DNA of 64,000 nt from Neisseriaceae bacterium JH1-16. GTDB lineage: Bacteria > Pseudomonadota > Gammaproteobacteria > Burkholderiales > Chromobacteriaceae. The notes under the pieces were generated by a model. It did not search any database and was not told the DNA's origin. It saw only the letters and a list, made by a program, of their open reading frames with translations. Made by a program: the position numbers and the translations under genes. Positions 1 through 10,085 of the stretch are shown here, piece after piece. Each line of letters begins with the position of its first letter. The stretch's first letter is position 1. The stretch is taken from the NCBI GenBank assembly GCA_025989215.1, contig JAPDNP010000002.1:434001-498000 (forward strand). The letters run 5' to 3'.

Positions 1-31
1 GCTCGTGGCACCGCCACCTGTTCAAATCAGT

Positions 32-1126
32 TCAGACGAAATGCAGTGTCAAACGCAGATCGGCGCCGACCATGCGTACCGCGTCGATGCGCACCTCGCG
101 CTTGTCGGCCAGGGACGTCAGCGCCGGCCAAGCGAACAGGCCGCGCGCCGCATCGCCTGCGAACGACGGCGCCAGATACAGCACCGCCTCGTCGACGAGG
201 CCAGCCTGCACCATTGCGGCGTTCAGACCGGCGCCGGCTTCGACCATCAACTCACCGATGCCCGCTTCGGCCAACCTGGCCAGCAGCGCCGCCAGATCGA
301 CACGGCCATCGGCGCCCGATACCACCCACACCTCGGCGCCACGCGCCAGGTACGGCGCATGGCGGGCCGGATCGGCTACGGCGGTAACGACGATCACCGC
401 CCCGCCGTCGCCGTTGAACAGCTTGGCGGTATCAGGCACCGCGAGCTGGCTGTCGACCAGCACCCGGCGCGGCTGGCGGCTGGTTGCCACCTCGCGCACC
501 GTCAGCGATGGGTCGTCGGCCAGCGCCGTGCCGCTGCCGGTCAGGATGGCGCAGCTCTGCGCGCGCAGGTCGTGCACGTCGCGGCGTGCGGCCGGCCCGG
601 TGATCCACTGGCTGACGCCATTAAGCAGCGCGGTCTTGCCGTCCAGCGTCGCCGCCATCTTCAGCGTCACCCACGGCCGGCCACGCTCGACGCGCGACAG
701 GAAGCCCTGGTTCAGCCGCCGTGCCTCAGCCTCCAGCAGCCCGTGCTCGACGGCGATGCCGGCATTCTTCAGCATCGCCAGGCCCTTGCCCGACACGGCA
801 GGAAACGGGTCGACCATCGCCGCGACCACGCGGGCGACGCCGGCCTCGATCAGCCCCTCGGCGCACGGCGGGGTGCGGCCGTAGTGGCTGCACGGCTCCA
901 GCGTGACATAGGCGGTGGCGCCGCGTGCGCGCTCGCCGGCCTGTGCCAGCGCATGGCGCTCGGCGTGCGGCGTGCCGGCCTGCACATGCCAGCCCTCGCC
1001 GACGATCTCGCCGTCCTTTACCAGCACGCAGCCGACGCGCGGGTTGGGGGTGGTGGTGTAACGGCCCTGTTCGGCCAACGTGAGTGCCCGTGCCATCATG
1101 GCGTGGTCGGTGGCGGAAAAACTCAT
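32..1126 (-). CDS. ribD: Bifunctional riboflavin biosynthesis deaminase/reductase RibD
   Basis: Deaminates and then reduces the pyrimidine intermediate made from GTP, the second and third steps of riboflavin synthesis in the cytoplasm. From the start at 1126 the protein has 364 residues. The deaminase zinc site is visible as HAE at 54-56 and the PCSHYGRTPPC motif with Cys79 and Cys88; the RibD C-terminal reductase domain fills roughly residues 145-360. An upstream in-frame ATG at 1174 exists, but the start at 1126 has a GGAG ribosome site seven bases before it and gives the family length. It lies downstream of nrdR on the same strand, an arrangement common in proteobacteria. Two copies of the dispersed 10-mer lie within it. 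Confidence 0.96.
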   Translation of the reverse strand: MSFSATDHAMMARALTLAEQGRYTTTPNPRVGCVLVKDGEIVGEGWHVQAGTPHAERHALAQAGERARGATAYVTLEPCSHYGRTPPCAEGLIEAGVARVVAAMVDPFPAVSGKGLAMLKNAGIAVEHGLLEAEARRLNQGFLSRVERGRPWVTLKMAATLDGKTALLNGVSQWITGPAARRDVHDLRAQSCAILTGSGTALADDPSLTVREVATSRQPRRVLVDSQLAVPDTAKLFNGDGGAVIVVTAVADPARHAPYLARGAEVWVVSGADGRVDLAALLARLAEAGIGELMVEAGAGLNAAMVQAGLVDEAVLYLAPSFAGDAARGLFAWPALTSLADKREVRIDAVRMVGADLRLTLHFV

Positions 1127-1243
1127 CGCAACTCCAACGCGTCCATTCATGACGGGGACACCAGCCACCCGCACGGAAACAGACGCCGAAAAAAATTCAC
1201 CCGGCCAAGCCGCTTGGCCGCCGGGTGCCGATCGAGGCGGGAC

Positions 1244-1699
1244 TCAGATGTCCTGCTCGATCTCCTTGATCGCGTCGGAAAACTCGGAAATGTCCTGGAA
1301 GCTCTTGTATACCGAGGCGAAACGCACATAGCCGACCTTATCGAGCTTGGCGAGCTCGGCCATCACCATCTCGCCGATCTGCCGCGACGGCACCTCGCGC
1401 TCGCCCAGCTGCAGCAGCCGGTGGCAGATGCGGGCAATCGCCTCGTCGACCAAGGGGGTCGGCACCGGGCGCTTGTGCAGCGCGCGGAAGAAACTGGTAC
1501 GCAGCTTTTCCTCGTCGAACTCGGTGCGGTGACCATTGGCCTTCACCACCTGCGGCATGCGCACGTCGGCGGTCTCGAAGGTGGTGAAGCGCTTCTCGCA
1601 CGATAGGCAACGCCGCCGGCGACGGATACTGGTACCGTCTTCATTGACGCGCGAATCGATCACCTGGGTATCGACGTGGCCACAGAACGGACATTTCAT
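1244..1699 (-). CDS. nrdR: Transcriptional repressor NrdR
   Basis: Nucleotide-sensing repressor of ribonucleotide reductase genes. The 151-residue length is typical. The N-terminal zinc ribbon has Cys3, Cys6, Cys31 and Cys34 followed by the arginine-rich segment RRRRR, and the ATP-cone domain runs from about residue 49 to 139. It lies between an acetyltransferase gene and ribD, 117 bases before the ribD start. In this family ATP or dATP binding to the cone changes oligomeric state and DNA binding. No NrdR boxes were found in this window, so its targets lie elsewhere. Confidence 0.97.
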   Translation of the reverse strand: MKCPFCGHVDTQVIDSRVNEDGTSIRRRRRCLSCEKRFTTFETADVRMPQVVKANGHRTEFDEEKLRTSFFRALHKRPVPTPLVDEAIARICHRLLQLGEREVPSRQIGEMVMAELAKLDKVGYVRFASVYKSFQDISEFSDAIKEIEQDI

Positions 1700-1786
1700 A
1701 CAGTGCTATCCCGAAAAAGCATGCAATAGGGCCAGTTTAGCGCAAACCCGCGCCGAAACGTTGCGCTGCCGCATGCCAGTGCGCGT

Positions 1787-2263
1787 TCAGCAGCGTCCCG
1801 ACAATTCCAGCGACATGAAAACGACATCGTCACCGCGCACCGCTTCGTCGCCTGGCATGTCAGCCTCCTCGAAACCGAGCGAACCATACAATGCCTGCGC
1901 AACCGGGTTCCAGCGGTAGACATTCAACGTGGCAATGCGGGCACGGCGCCGCTGCGCCTCGGCCAGCAGCTCGACCACCAATGCCCGGCCAAGGCCTCGC
2001 CCGCGCGCCGCCGGATCGACCAGGATGCGCGCAAGGTGCAGCCGATGCGGACCACGCACCAGTAGTTGGCCGAAGGCGAGGCAGCGCCCGGCCTCGCGCA
2101 GGCAGAAGCTGTTACCGTCCGTCATCGCCAGCTGTTCGGCCAAGCCGGGCAACTCGAGCGGGAAACGCAGTTGCGGCCCGCCCCAGCGCAGACACTCGCG
2201 CGCATCGGCGATCCACCCCGACAGCGTAGCCAGGTCGGCCGCGTCGGCCCTATGCAGCGCCAT
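1787..2263 (-). CDS. GNAT family N-acetyltransferase
   Basis: A 158-residue GNAT fold protein. The acetyl-CoA binding signature is visible as DPAARGRGLGRALV around residues 87-100, followed by the late GNAT segment NPVAQALYGSLGF. The substrate cannot be named. The start overlaps the end of the upstream membrane-protein gene by 14 bases, so the two are probably co-transcribed and translationally coupled. It carries two copies of the dispersed word, one exact and one 9-base variant, within 80 bases. Confidence 0.85.
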   Translation of the reverse strand: MALHRADAADLATLSGWIADARECLRWGGPQLRFPLELPGLAEQLAMTDGNSFCLREAGRCLAFGQLLVRGPHRLHLARILVDPAARGRGLGRALVVELLAEAQRRRARIATLNVYRWNPVAQALYGSLGFEEADMPGDEAVRGDDVVFMSLELSGRC

Positions 2264-2678
2264 CGTCCGTTTCCTTCGGCTGGACTGCCGCTAGCCGGGC
2301 CAGCCAGCTATTGAAGCGAAATTCATTGATCAGCCAGATCGCCCACATCAGCGCCATCCCACCCAGCAATCGCGTGACCAGCGAGATACCGATCTGCGCC
2401 CAGCTCGGATCGAGCGGCACCGGAAAACCCAGGTACTTCGGCGACAGGTCCGTCCACAGCGTCATCAGCAGCGCAAACAGCACGCCGCCGCGCAACGCGA
2501 AGAACCACGACGTCAGCCGGTTGCGGCTGTTGTGCCAGTTGCGCGCCCAGCGCGGCGCGATCGTCAGCAACTCGGCTGGCTGATGACGCGCGGCGATCTT
2601 TGCCGCCAGCGACTTGGCTCCAACGCGGCAGATCAGGCTGACCGCCAGCAGAAATCCCCATTGCTCCCAGGCAGGCAT
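2250..2678 (-). CDS. Small membrane protein of unknown function
   Basis: 142 residues from the start at 2678, which follows a GGAGT ribosome site; the longer frame reaching 2783 would run through the glyA terminator and is unlikely. Hydrophobic stretches occur near the N-terminus (WGFLLAVSLICRVGA), in the middle (FFALRGGVLFALLMTLW) and near the C-terminus (LVTRLLGGMALMWAIWLI), suggesting three membrane segments with a basic region between the first two. I do not recognise the family. It is likely in an operon with the overlapping acetyltransferase gene downstream. Confidence 0.7.
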   Translation of the reverse strand: MPAWEQWGFLLAVSLICRVGAKSLAAKIAARHQPAELLTIAPRWARNWHNSRNRLTSWFFALRGGVLFALLMTLWTDLSPKYLGFPVPLDPSWAQIGISLVTRLLGGMALMWAIWLINEFRFNSWLARLAAVQPKETDDGAA

Positions 2679-2705
2679 GTGTACTCCAGGCAAGGCGTTG
2701 AATGT

Positions 2706-2730
2706 AAAAAAAGCGGCCCATGGGCCGCTT
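2706..2730 (-). terminator. Intrinsic terminator of glyA
   Basis: On the minus strand a self-complementary AAGCGGCC/GGCCGCTT hairpin is followed by a run of seven T, just after the glyA stop. It separates glyA from the small membrane-protein gene. Confidence 0.9.
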
Positions 2731-2752
2731 TCGATGATACCGGAGATAACAA

Positions 2753-4000
<1,248 letters not shown>

Positions 4001-4036
4001 CTTTGACTCTTCCATCAAAGGTTAACGATGGGCCGA

Positions 4037-4066
4037 ACTATACACGAAGCCGGCCGGTTTTTGCCA
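4037..4066 (-). promoter_or_regulatory. Probable glyA promoter
   Basis: A TATAGT -10 element at 4037-4042 on the minus strand lies 37 bases before the glyA start. Upstream at 17-18 bases there is only a weak -35 (GGCAAA/TGGCAA). The rest of the glyA leader shows no recognisable riboswitch. Confidence 0.5.
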
Positions 4067-4229
4067 TGAAGAATCAGTGCCTTCACGATGAGCAAAATTC
4101 ATACAGGGCGGGGCTTTGCGCCGCTTGCTCCGGGTAAAAGCCCGCCTCCTGGCGCAACCATTTCCCCCTGAGACAAGCTCGCTAAGCCCAGGGTTTTATA
4201 TAAGAGGCCCGAGCAGGCAAAAGCCAAAC

Positions 4230-4257
4230 AAAACGGCATGCCTTGGCATGCCGTTTT
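4230..4257 (-). terminator. Hairpin terminator after the unknown gene
   Basis: A 13-base-pair stem, AAAACGGCATGCC with its complement around a TT loop, directly follows the stop at 4263 on the minus strand. The A/T ends of the stem give T-runs in both directions, so it can act on both strands. Confidence 0.85.
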
Positions 4258-4262
4258 GACGC

Positions 4263-5369
4263 TTACTGCCGCACCGCGTCGCGCGGCGGCAGATCGTCGG
4301 CGGTGAAGAACAGGGGAATGTCGTCCTGCTTGTCCGCCGCCACTTCGGGCAGCAGCCGCACGTCATTGACCTGACAATCGACCATCAGCTCGCGGAAGGT
4401 GCCGACAATGCGCTCGACCGAATCCAGCGGCGACAGCGGCCAGACGAAGCCCTTCCAGTTGCGCTCGTCACCCGGAGCCGACACTGTGAAGCGCAGCTCG
4501 CCGTTGTCGTGGGCCGAGGCGATTGCCACCGGCTCCTTGCCCAGCTCACGCAGCGCGCGGATCTGGCTGCTGGCGAACACCTCCAGCGCCACGTCCTGGC
4601 GCGCCGCACCGCCGGCGACTATCGCCTGCATCACCGGCTGCGGCGCGCGGGCGATCGGGAACAGTGTCACGCCGTCCTGGTCTAGCGCCGCATTCAACAG
4701 CTTCATCAGCCCCAGGCCCCAGCTGTTCACCGCCGCGCCGAAGCGCACCGGCGGCTCGGCGCCCGGCGCCACCGTCACTTGGCCGACCAGGTAGCGCAGG
4801 AACACGCCCTCGCCGTTCAGCTCCAGCGGTGCGGCCGGCAGCTGCTGCAGCGTACGCGCAAGACCCGCCGCATCCTGGGCCAGATAGAAGAGACGCGAGG
4901 AATTGAGGCCGGCCAGCGTGTCCGGGTGGATTAGCTTGGCACCCAGCGCGGCGTCGCTGCCGGCGGCGAACACGCCGTGCTCGCGCAGCAGCGCATTGAT
5001 CTCGTCGATATTGGCCAGCTCGCCGGCCAGCTGGGTCTTCTGGCGGCTACCGGCCACCAGCACCAGCGGCAGCGCGAACGGCAGCGCGGTCGGGCCGTTC
5101 GGGTTGCGCTCCACCGCCTCGCGCAGCGCCAGCCACAGCGTGCGGTACGCCTCCTGCGACGGCAGCATTGCCAGCGCCACCGACAACGGCAGCAGCTCGT
5201 TGCGTTCCAGATAACCGATCAGCGCCGCGTTCAACTCGCTTTGCCACAAGGCCCGATCGTCGGCGTTGGCGGCATCGAGCATGGCCAGCGTCAGGCGAAT
5301 CAGTTCGTTTTTCGGAGCCACCGGGGTGTATTGGCGGGGATCGGGCAGGGAGACAAGCAAGTCGGCCAT
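4263..5369 (-). CDS. Conserved protein of unknown function, possibly SseB-like at the C-terminus
   Basis: 368 residues, soluble, no signal peptide and no membrane segment. The sequence alternates Leu/Ala-rich helices with segments such as RQKTQLAGELANIDEIN and ends in an acidic tail (FFTADDLPPRD). The arrangement of the second half, with VFASSQIRALRELGKEPVAIAS, is reminiscent of SseB-type proteins, but I cannot assign a family. It stands alone between a terminator and the gene-free region that holds the candidate small RNA. Confidence 0.8.
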   Translation of the reverse strand: MADLLVSLPDPRQYTPVAPKNELIRLTLAMLDAANADDRALWQSELNAALIGYLERNELLPLSVALAMLPSQEAYRTLWLALREAVERNPNGPTALPFALPLVLVAGSRQKTQLAGELANIDEINALLREHGVFAAGSDAALGAKLIHPDTLAGLNSSRLFYLAQDAAGLARTLQQLPAAPLELNGEGVFLRYLVGQVTVAPGAEPPVRFGAAVNSWGLGLMKLLNAALDQDGVTLFPIARAPQPVMQAIVAGGAARQDVALEVFASSQIRALRELGKEPVAIASAHDNGELRFTVSAPGDERNWKGFVWPLSPLDSVERIVGTFRELMVDCQVNDVRLLPEVAADKQDDIPLFFTADDLPPRDAVRQ

Positions 5370-5533
5370 GAAACAGCGTCCTACTGGGTTGGGGGATGGC
5401 CGCTATTGTCGCACAGACGTCGAGCAACGGCCCAAACCCGGCGGACCACCGGGCGGATGTTCGCTTCAAAACATAAGAAACTTGCCATGAGCGACATCGA
5501 GTTACATTTTTTACAACTTCCGAACATTCAGTG

Positions 5534-5562
5534 TTGACAAGGGAACGTCCGATCTGGATAAT
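5534..5562 (+). promoter_or_regulatory. Near-consensus sigma70 promoter of the candidate small RNA
   Basis: TTGACA at 5534-5539, a 17-base spacer, and GATAAT at 5557-5562. This is one of the best promoter matches in the window and no protein gene lies downstream on this strand before 8193. Confidence 0.85.
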
Positions 5563-5568
5563 CCGTCC

Positions 5569-5661
5569 TTGTTGAGATGCAGCAATTGCTTCTTGATAGT
5601 TTCTCCTCTATTTCTCCTTTGTAGACTTGGCGCGGACCTCTCGGATCCGCGCATTTTTTTT
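5569..5661 (+). ncRNA. Candidate small regulatory RNA with two UUCUCCU motifs
   Basis: Predicted transcript of about 93 nucleotides between the promoter at 5534-5562 and an intrinsic terminator (GCGCGGA at 5630-5636 paired with TCCGCGC at 5646-5652, then eight T at 5654-5661). The middle holds two identical heptamers, TTCTCCT at 5601-5607 and 5612-5618, in a C/U-rich stretch likely to be single-stranded. These are complementary to AGGAGAA Shine-Dalgarno sequences. Trans-acting RNAs with exposed anti-Shine-Dalgarno motifs are known in proteobacteria, including Neisseria. The promoter, terminator and motif repeats are seen directly; the RNA itself and its targets are inference. I do not recognise a named family. 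Confidence 0.72.
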
Positions 5662-5878
5662 GCCCGCCCGCCAGTAACAATTCTATAACGCATTGAATTT
5701 TCAATGTTTATCTACAGAACAAGCCCCCACCCCCTAGCTTCCAGTTGGCTACCCCATACTTTCCACCAAGCGGTTGCTCAGTCACTCAGCGGAATCTCGC
5801 GTCGCAACATCGCCGAACAGCGGAAAGCACCATGACACTGGGGTTTTGCGCGATTTGTTTCGTTTTGTGACAAAAATG

Positions 5879-5903
5879 AAAAACCGAACATAAAAATGTT
5901 CGG
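5879..5903 (-). terminator. Orphan minus-strand terminator-like hairpin
   Basis: CCGAACAT (5884-5891), four A, ATGTTCGG (5896-5903); on the minus strand it is followed by TTTTTCATTTTT. It is over 140 bases beyond the ilvD terminator, so it may close a separate short minus-strand transcript from the structured stretch at 5935-6040. Confidence 0.5.
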
Positions 5904-6044
5904 TTGCATAAAAGCTTGCCTATGCCAAAGAGGGAGTCCATGCAACGCATGGACTGCTAGGACGCCACGACCACCACGGAAGTTCCCGTTCCGCTCGTCA
6001 CCATCCGTCCCGGCCCAGCCGGAACTCCCCCTCTTCTTCATCAG

Positions 6045-6082
6045 CCAAAAACAACAACGCCGTCAGGCATGCTGACGGCGTT
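6045..6082 (-). terminator. Intrinsic terminator of ilvD
   Basis: An 11-base-pair stem, AACGCCGTCAG (6056-6066) with CTGACGGCGTT (6072-6082), followed on the minus strand by a GTTGTTTTTGG tail. Confidence 0.85.
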
Positions 6083-6132
6083 GGCAATGGCGCTTCGCAG
6101 ATGGGTCGATCGCTCCACCTGCTGCTCCGGGT

Positions 6133-7986
6133 TTAGCGCTCGACCTGGCTGACGTCGCGCACCGCGCCGGTATCGGCACTAGTGGTCATCGCCGCATAGG
6201 CGCGCAGCGCCGGCGTCACCACACGCTGACGGTCGACCGGCTTCCAGGCCGCTGCGCCCTTGGCGTTCATCGCATTGCGACGGGCATTCAGCTCGGCTTC
6301 GCTGACCAGCAACTTGATCGTCCGGTTCGGGATATCGATCTCGATGGTATCGCCCTCTTCCACCAGACCGATCGCGCCGCCCTCGGCCGCTTCCGGCGAC
6401 ACGTGGCCGATCGACAGACCCGAGGTACCGCCTGAGAAACGACCGTCGGTCAGCAGCGCGCATTCCTTGCCCAGGCCCTTGGACTTCAGGTACGAGGTCG
6501 GGTAGAGCATTTCCTGCATGCCCGGACCGCCCTTCGGGCCTTCGTAACGAATCACCACGATGTCGCCGGCGACGATCTCATCGGCGAGGATGCCTTCCAC
6601 CGAATCGTCCTGGCTCTCGAAGATGCGCGCACGGCCGGTGAACTTCAGGATCGAATCGTCGACGCCGGCAGTCTTCACGATGCAGCCGCGCTCGGCGATG
6701 TTGCCGTACAGCACGGCGAGGCCACCGTCCTGGCTGTAGGCGTGCTCCTTGTCGCGGATGCAACCTTCGGCGCGATCGTTGTCCAGCTCCGGGTAGCGCA
6801 TGCTTTGCGAGAACGCGATGGTGGTCGCCACCCCGCCCGGGGCCGCACGGTACAGCTTGTGCGACTCGCTGTCGGCGTCGTTGCGCATGATGTCCCAGCG
6901 CGCGAACGCGTCGGCCAAGGTCTTGCTGTGCACGGTCGGCAGGTCGGCGTGGATCAGGCCGGCGCGGTCGAGTTCGGACAGGATGCCCAGCACGCCGCCG
7001 GCACGGTGCACGTCTTCCATATGATACTTCTGGGTGGCCGGGGCCACCTTGCACAGGCACGGCACGCCGCGGCTGATACGGTCGATGTCGGCCATCTTGA
7101 AGTCGACACCGGCTTCGTGGGCGGCGGCCAACAGGTGCAGCACGGTATTGGTCGAGCCGCCCATCGCCACGTCGAGCGCCATGGCGTTTTCAAACGCGGC
7201 CTTGGTGGCGATGCTGCGCGGCAGCACCGAGTAGTCTTCCTGCTCGTAGTGGCGCTTGGCCAGATCGACGATGGTGCGGCCGGCCTCGAGGAACAGCGCC
7301 TTGCGGTCGGCGTGGGTGGCGAGCAGCGAGCCGTTGCCCGGCAGCGACAGGCCGAGCGCCTCGGTCAGGCAGTTCATCGAGTTGGCGGTGAACATGCCGG
7401 AACAGGAGCCGCAGGTCGGACACGCCGAGCGCTCAACTTCCGCCACTTCTTCGTCGGACACGTTAGGGTTGGCCGCTTCGACCATCGCGTCGACCAGGTC
7501 CAGGCCGCGCGTGGTGCCGCGCCAGTTGACCTTGCCGGCCTCCATCGGACCGCCGGACACGAACACCACCGGGATGTTCAAGCGCAGCGCGGCCATCAGC
7601 ATGCCCGGGGTGATCTTGTCGCAGTTGGAGATGCACACCAGCGCGTCGGCACAGTGGGCGTTGACCATGTACTCGACCGAGTCGGCGATCAGTTCGCGCG
7701 ATGGCAGCGAGTACAGCATGCCGCCGTGGCCCATCGCGATGCCGTCGTCGACTGCGATGGTGTTGAATTCCTTGGCGACGCCGCCGGCGCGCTCGATCTC
7801 GCGGGCCACCAACTGGCCGAGGTTCTGCAGGTGCACATGGCCCGGCACGAACTGGGTGAACGAGTTGGCGATGGCGATGATCGGCTTGCCGAAGTCGCCG
7901 TCTTTCATGCCGGTGGCGCGCCACAGCGCGCGGGCGCCGGCCATATTGCGACCGAAGGTCGAGGTGCGGGAACGGTAGTGAGGCAT
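6133..7986 (-). CDS. ilvD: Dihydroxy-acid dehydratase
   Basis: Dehydrates 2,3-dihydroxy acids to the 2-keto acids of valine, isoleucine and leucine synthesis; iron-sulfur and Mg-dependent cytoplasmic enzyme. 617 residues from the start at 7986, which has an AAAGGA ribosome site; the frame continues upstream to 8109 without a ribosome site. Iron-sulfur ligands are visible as Cys122 in ISNCDK and Cys195 in CPTCGSC. It is monocistronic, divergent from lgt, and its leader carries one copy of the dispersed 10-mer at 8015. Confidence 0.97.
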   Translation of the reverse strand: MPHYRSRTSTFGRNMAGARALWRATGMKDGDFGKPIIAIANSFTQFVPGHVHLQNLGQLVAREIERAGGVAKEFNTIAVDDGIAMGHGGMLYSLPSRELIADSVEYMVNAHCADALVCISNCDKITPGMLMAALRLNIPVVFVSGGPMEAGKVNWRGTTRGLDLVDAMVEAANPNVSDEEVAEVERSACPTCGSCSGMFTANSMNCLTEALGLSLPGNGSLLATHADRKALFLEAGRTIVDLAKRHYEQEDYSVLPRSIATKAAFENAMALDVAMGGSTNTVLHLLAAAHEAGVDFKMADIDRISRGVPCLCKVAPATQKYHMEDVHRAGGVLGILSELDRAGLIHADLPTVHSKTLADAFARWDIMRNDADSESHKLYRAAPGGVATTIAFSQSMRYPELDNDRAEGCIRDKEHAYSQDGGLAVLYGNIAERGCIVKTAGVDDSILKFTGRARIFESQDDSVEGILADEIVAGDIVVIRYEGPKGGPGMQEMLYPTSYLKSKGLGKECALLTDGRFSGGTSGLSIGHVSPEAAEGGAIGLVEEGDTIEIDIPNRTIKLLVSEAELNARRNAMNAKGAAAWKPVDRQRVVTPALRAYAAMTTSADTGAVRDVSQVER

Positions 7987-8145
7987 GGTGATTCCTTTGT
8001 CAGCTAATCTTTTGTTCGGCCAACGTTCCGGCGTTTTGCGATGGCGTAACATCGCTGCACTACCGTGTCCCCCGGGATACCAGATAAACGGCGAATAGCG
8101 TCGAGGCATTCGATTGGAATGCGCGACGCTCGGGAACGCTTTCCG

Positions 8146-8151
8146 TATAAT
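8146..8151 (+). promoter_or_regulatory. Consensus -10 element upstream of lgt
   Basis: TATAAT, 42 bases before the lgt start; no good -35 is seen at 16-18 bases, so activity would depend on other contacts. Confidence 0.4.
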
Positions 8152-8192
8152 TTCGTCAACCTTCTTTTACCGCATTCGCACCCTACTGACAA

Positions 8193-9050
8193 ATGCTCAT
8201 TCATCCCCAGTTCGACCCCATCGCGATCAAGCTCGGCCCGCTGGCCATACACTGGTATGGCCTGATGTACCTGGCCGGCTTCATCCTGTTCCTGGCGCTG
8301 GGCAATCGCCGCATCAAGACCAGCCCGACCTTCATGACCAGCAAGATGCTCGACGACCTGCTGATGTACGGCGTGTTCGGCGTGATCGTGGGCGGTCGGC
8401 TCGGCCAGGTGCTGTTCTACGAGCCGGACTACTATTTCGCGCACCCGACCGAGATTCTGATGGTGTGGAAGGGCGGGATGTCCTTCCACGGCGGCTTCAT
8501 CGGCGTGCTGATTGCGGTGGCGCTGTTCGCGCGCAAGCAGGGCCGCAGCTTCTGGGAAATGACCGACTTCATCGCCCCGCTAGTGCCGCTGGGCCTGGCG
8601 GCCGGGCGCATCGGCAACTTCATCAATGGCGAGCTGTGGGGCCGTCCGGCCGAGGCAACACTGCCGTGGGCGATGCTGTTCCCGCAGGCGCAGCAGGACG
8701 ACATGGCGATGGCGCAGCAGTCGCCCGAGCTGATGACCCAGCTCTTGCACTACGGCGCGCTGCCGCGCCACCCGTCGCAGCTGTATGAATTCCTGCTCGA
8801 AGGCCTGGCGCTGTTCGCCATCCTCTGGCTGTTCAGCGCCAAGCGCCGCCCGCTCGGCCAGGTGTCGGCGGTGTTCCTGATCGGCTACGGCTGCTTCCGC
8901 TTCATCTGCGAATACTTCCGCATGCCGGACTCGGGCATCTTCGGTCAATCGTTCACCATCAGCATGGGCCAGTGGCTCAGCCTGCCGATGATCGTGATCG
9001 GCGCGGCGCTGTTCGTGCACTTCGGCAAGCGCGCGCAACGCACCGCCTGA
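8193..9050 (+). CDS. lgt: Prolipoprotein diacylglyceryl transferase
   Basis: Inner-membrane enzyme that transfers diacylglycerol to the lipobox cysteine of prolipoproteins, the first step of lipoprotein maturation. 285 residues, multiple membrane segments. The family signature [14 protein letters not shown] starts at about residue 138; His99 and Arg139 correspond to the catalytically important His103 and Arg143 of the E. coli enzyme. It stands alone with a terminator at 9070-9095. Likely clients in this window are the YbaY-like and OmpA-like lipoproteins. Confidence 0.97.
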   Translation: MLIHPQFDPIAIKLGPLAIHWYGLMYLAGFILFLALGNRRIKTSPTFMTSKMLDDLLMYGVFGVIVGGRLGQVLFYEPDYYFAHPTEILMVWKGGMSFHGGFIGVLIAVALFARKQGRSFWEMTDFIAPLVPLGLAAGRIGNFINGELWGRPAEATLPWAMLFPQAQQDDMAMAQQSPELMTQLLHYGALPRHPSQLYEFLLEGLALFAILWLFSAKRRPLGQVSAVFLIGYGCFRFICEYFRMPDSGIFGQSFTISMGQWLSLPMIVIGAALFVHFGKRAQRTA

Positions 9051-9069
9051 GTCCGCCCTTTTTCCCGCC

Positions 9070-9095
9070 AAGCCCCGCCCCGTGCGGGGCTTTTT
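9070..9095 (+). terminator. Intrinsic terminator of lgt
   Basis: AAGCCCCGC, a short loop, and GCGGGGCTT followed by T residues, 20 bases after the lgt stop. Confidence 0.88.
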
Positions 9096-9236
9096 GCTGG
9101 GAGAAGCTGGCCGTCCCGAGCCCCAGCGGCGATAATGCCGACCAGAGGCGGTTTTTTGCCCGCCCATACCCCGGACGCATTGCGTCCGTTGTTTTTCCGA
9201 CTGATACGGCGGCTTATCGCCCGCCCGGAGCCATTG

Positions 9237-10085
9237 ATGACCCGACTGACCACTACGCTGGCCAGCGCAGCCCTGTTGCTGAGCGCTGGCACCGCTTTTG
9301 CCCAGGACGTGCTGCGCGTGTCCGCCATTCCCGACGAAGCCCCGACCGAACTGGCGCGCAAGTTCGCCCCGCTCGGCGCCTATCTGGAAAAGGAAACCGG
9401 CATCAAGGTGCAATTCGTACCGGTCACCGACTATGCCGGCGTGGTCACCGCGCTGACCTCGGACAAACTGGACATGGCCTGGCTCGGTGGCTTCACCTAT
9501 GTACAGGCGGCACAACGCGGCAAGGTGATCCCGCTGGTGCAGCGCGAGGAAGACACCAAGTTCACCAGCAAATTCATCGCCAGCACCGCGTCCGGCGCCA
9601 ACAGCCTGAAAGACCTGAAGGGCAAGAGCTTCGCCTTCGGTTCGGCTTCCAGCACCTCGGGCCATCTGATGCCGCGCTTCTTCCTGCAGAAGGAAGGCAT
9701 CAAGCCGGAAACCTTCTTCAAGAACGTCGCCTACTCCGGCGCGCACGACGCCACCGTGGCCTGGGTCGCCTCGGGCAAGGTCGATGGCGGCGCACTCAAT
9801 TCCTCGGTGTGGGACAAACTGGTGGAAGGCCACAAGGTCGACCTGACCAAGGTGAAGGTGATCGGCACCACCCCGCCGTTCTACGACTACAACTGGACAG
9901 TGCGCGGCAATCTGGACCCGGCGCTGGTGAAGAAAATCACCGCCGCCTTCCTCAAGCTCGACCCGAAGAACCCCGAGCAGAAAAACATCCTCGAGCTGCA
10001 ACGCGCGACCCGTTTCGTGCCGACCAAGCCGGACAACTACCGCGGCATCGAATCCGCCGCGCGTGAGGCGGGCCTGCTGAAGTGA
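9237..10085 (+). CDS. PhnD-family periplasmic oxyanion/phosphonate-binding protein
   Basis: 282 residues from ATG 9237, with a cleavable signal peptide ending in TAFAQ. The mature protein opens with VSAIPDEAPTELARKFAPLG and continues through VTDYAGVV and AWLGGFTYVQA, the pattern of PhnD-type proteins. Within that family it looks closest to the subgroup often labelled putative selenate-binding, so phosphonate, phosphite or selenate are all possible ligands. It starts a three-gene operon with an ATPase and a fused permease, overlapping the ATPase start by four bases. No selenium or C-P lyase genes are in the window to decide the substrate. Confidence 0.85.
   Translation: MTRLTTTLASAALLLSAGTAFAQDVLRVSAIPDEAPTELARKFAPLGAYLEKETGIKVQFVPVTDYAGVVTALTSDKLDMAWLGGFTYVQAAQRGKVIPLVQREEDTKFTSKFIASTASGANSLKDLKGKSFAFGSASSTSGHLMPRFFLQKEGIKPETFFKNVAYSGAHDATVAWVASGKVDGGALNSSVWDKLVEGHKVDLTKVKVIGTTPPFYDYNWTVRGNLDPALVKKITAAFLKLDPKNPEQKNILELQRATRFVPTKPDNYRGIESAAREAGLLK

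Larger units (their letters stand above)
5370..6132. other. Gene-free region between the unknown gene and ilvD
   Basis: No convincing protein gene in 763 bases. It contains the candidate small RNA (5569-5661), a run of C-rich sequence near 5727-5740, a minus-strand hairpin with T-runs at 5879-5903, a structured stretch at about 5935-6040 with a perfect 9-base-pair hairpin, and the ilvD terminator at 6045-6082. The reading frame at 5778-6041 has no ribosome site and shows no domain. Confidence 0.7.

Noticed and set aside
4019-4229. A glycine or folate riboswitch in the glyA leader
   Set aside because: No tandem aptamer or known conserved core could be recognised; only simple GC-rich pairings are seen.
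5778-6041. An 87-codon open frame upstream of the small RNA region as a protein gene
   Set aside because: No ribosome site, no family resemblance, and it covers a hairpin-rich stretch and a terminator-like element.
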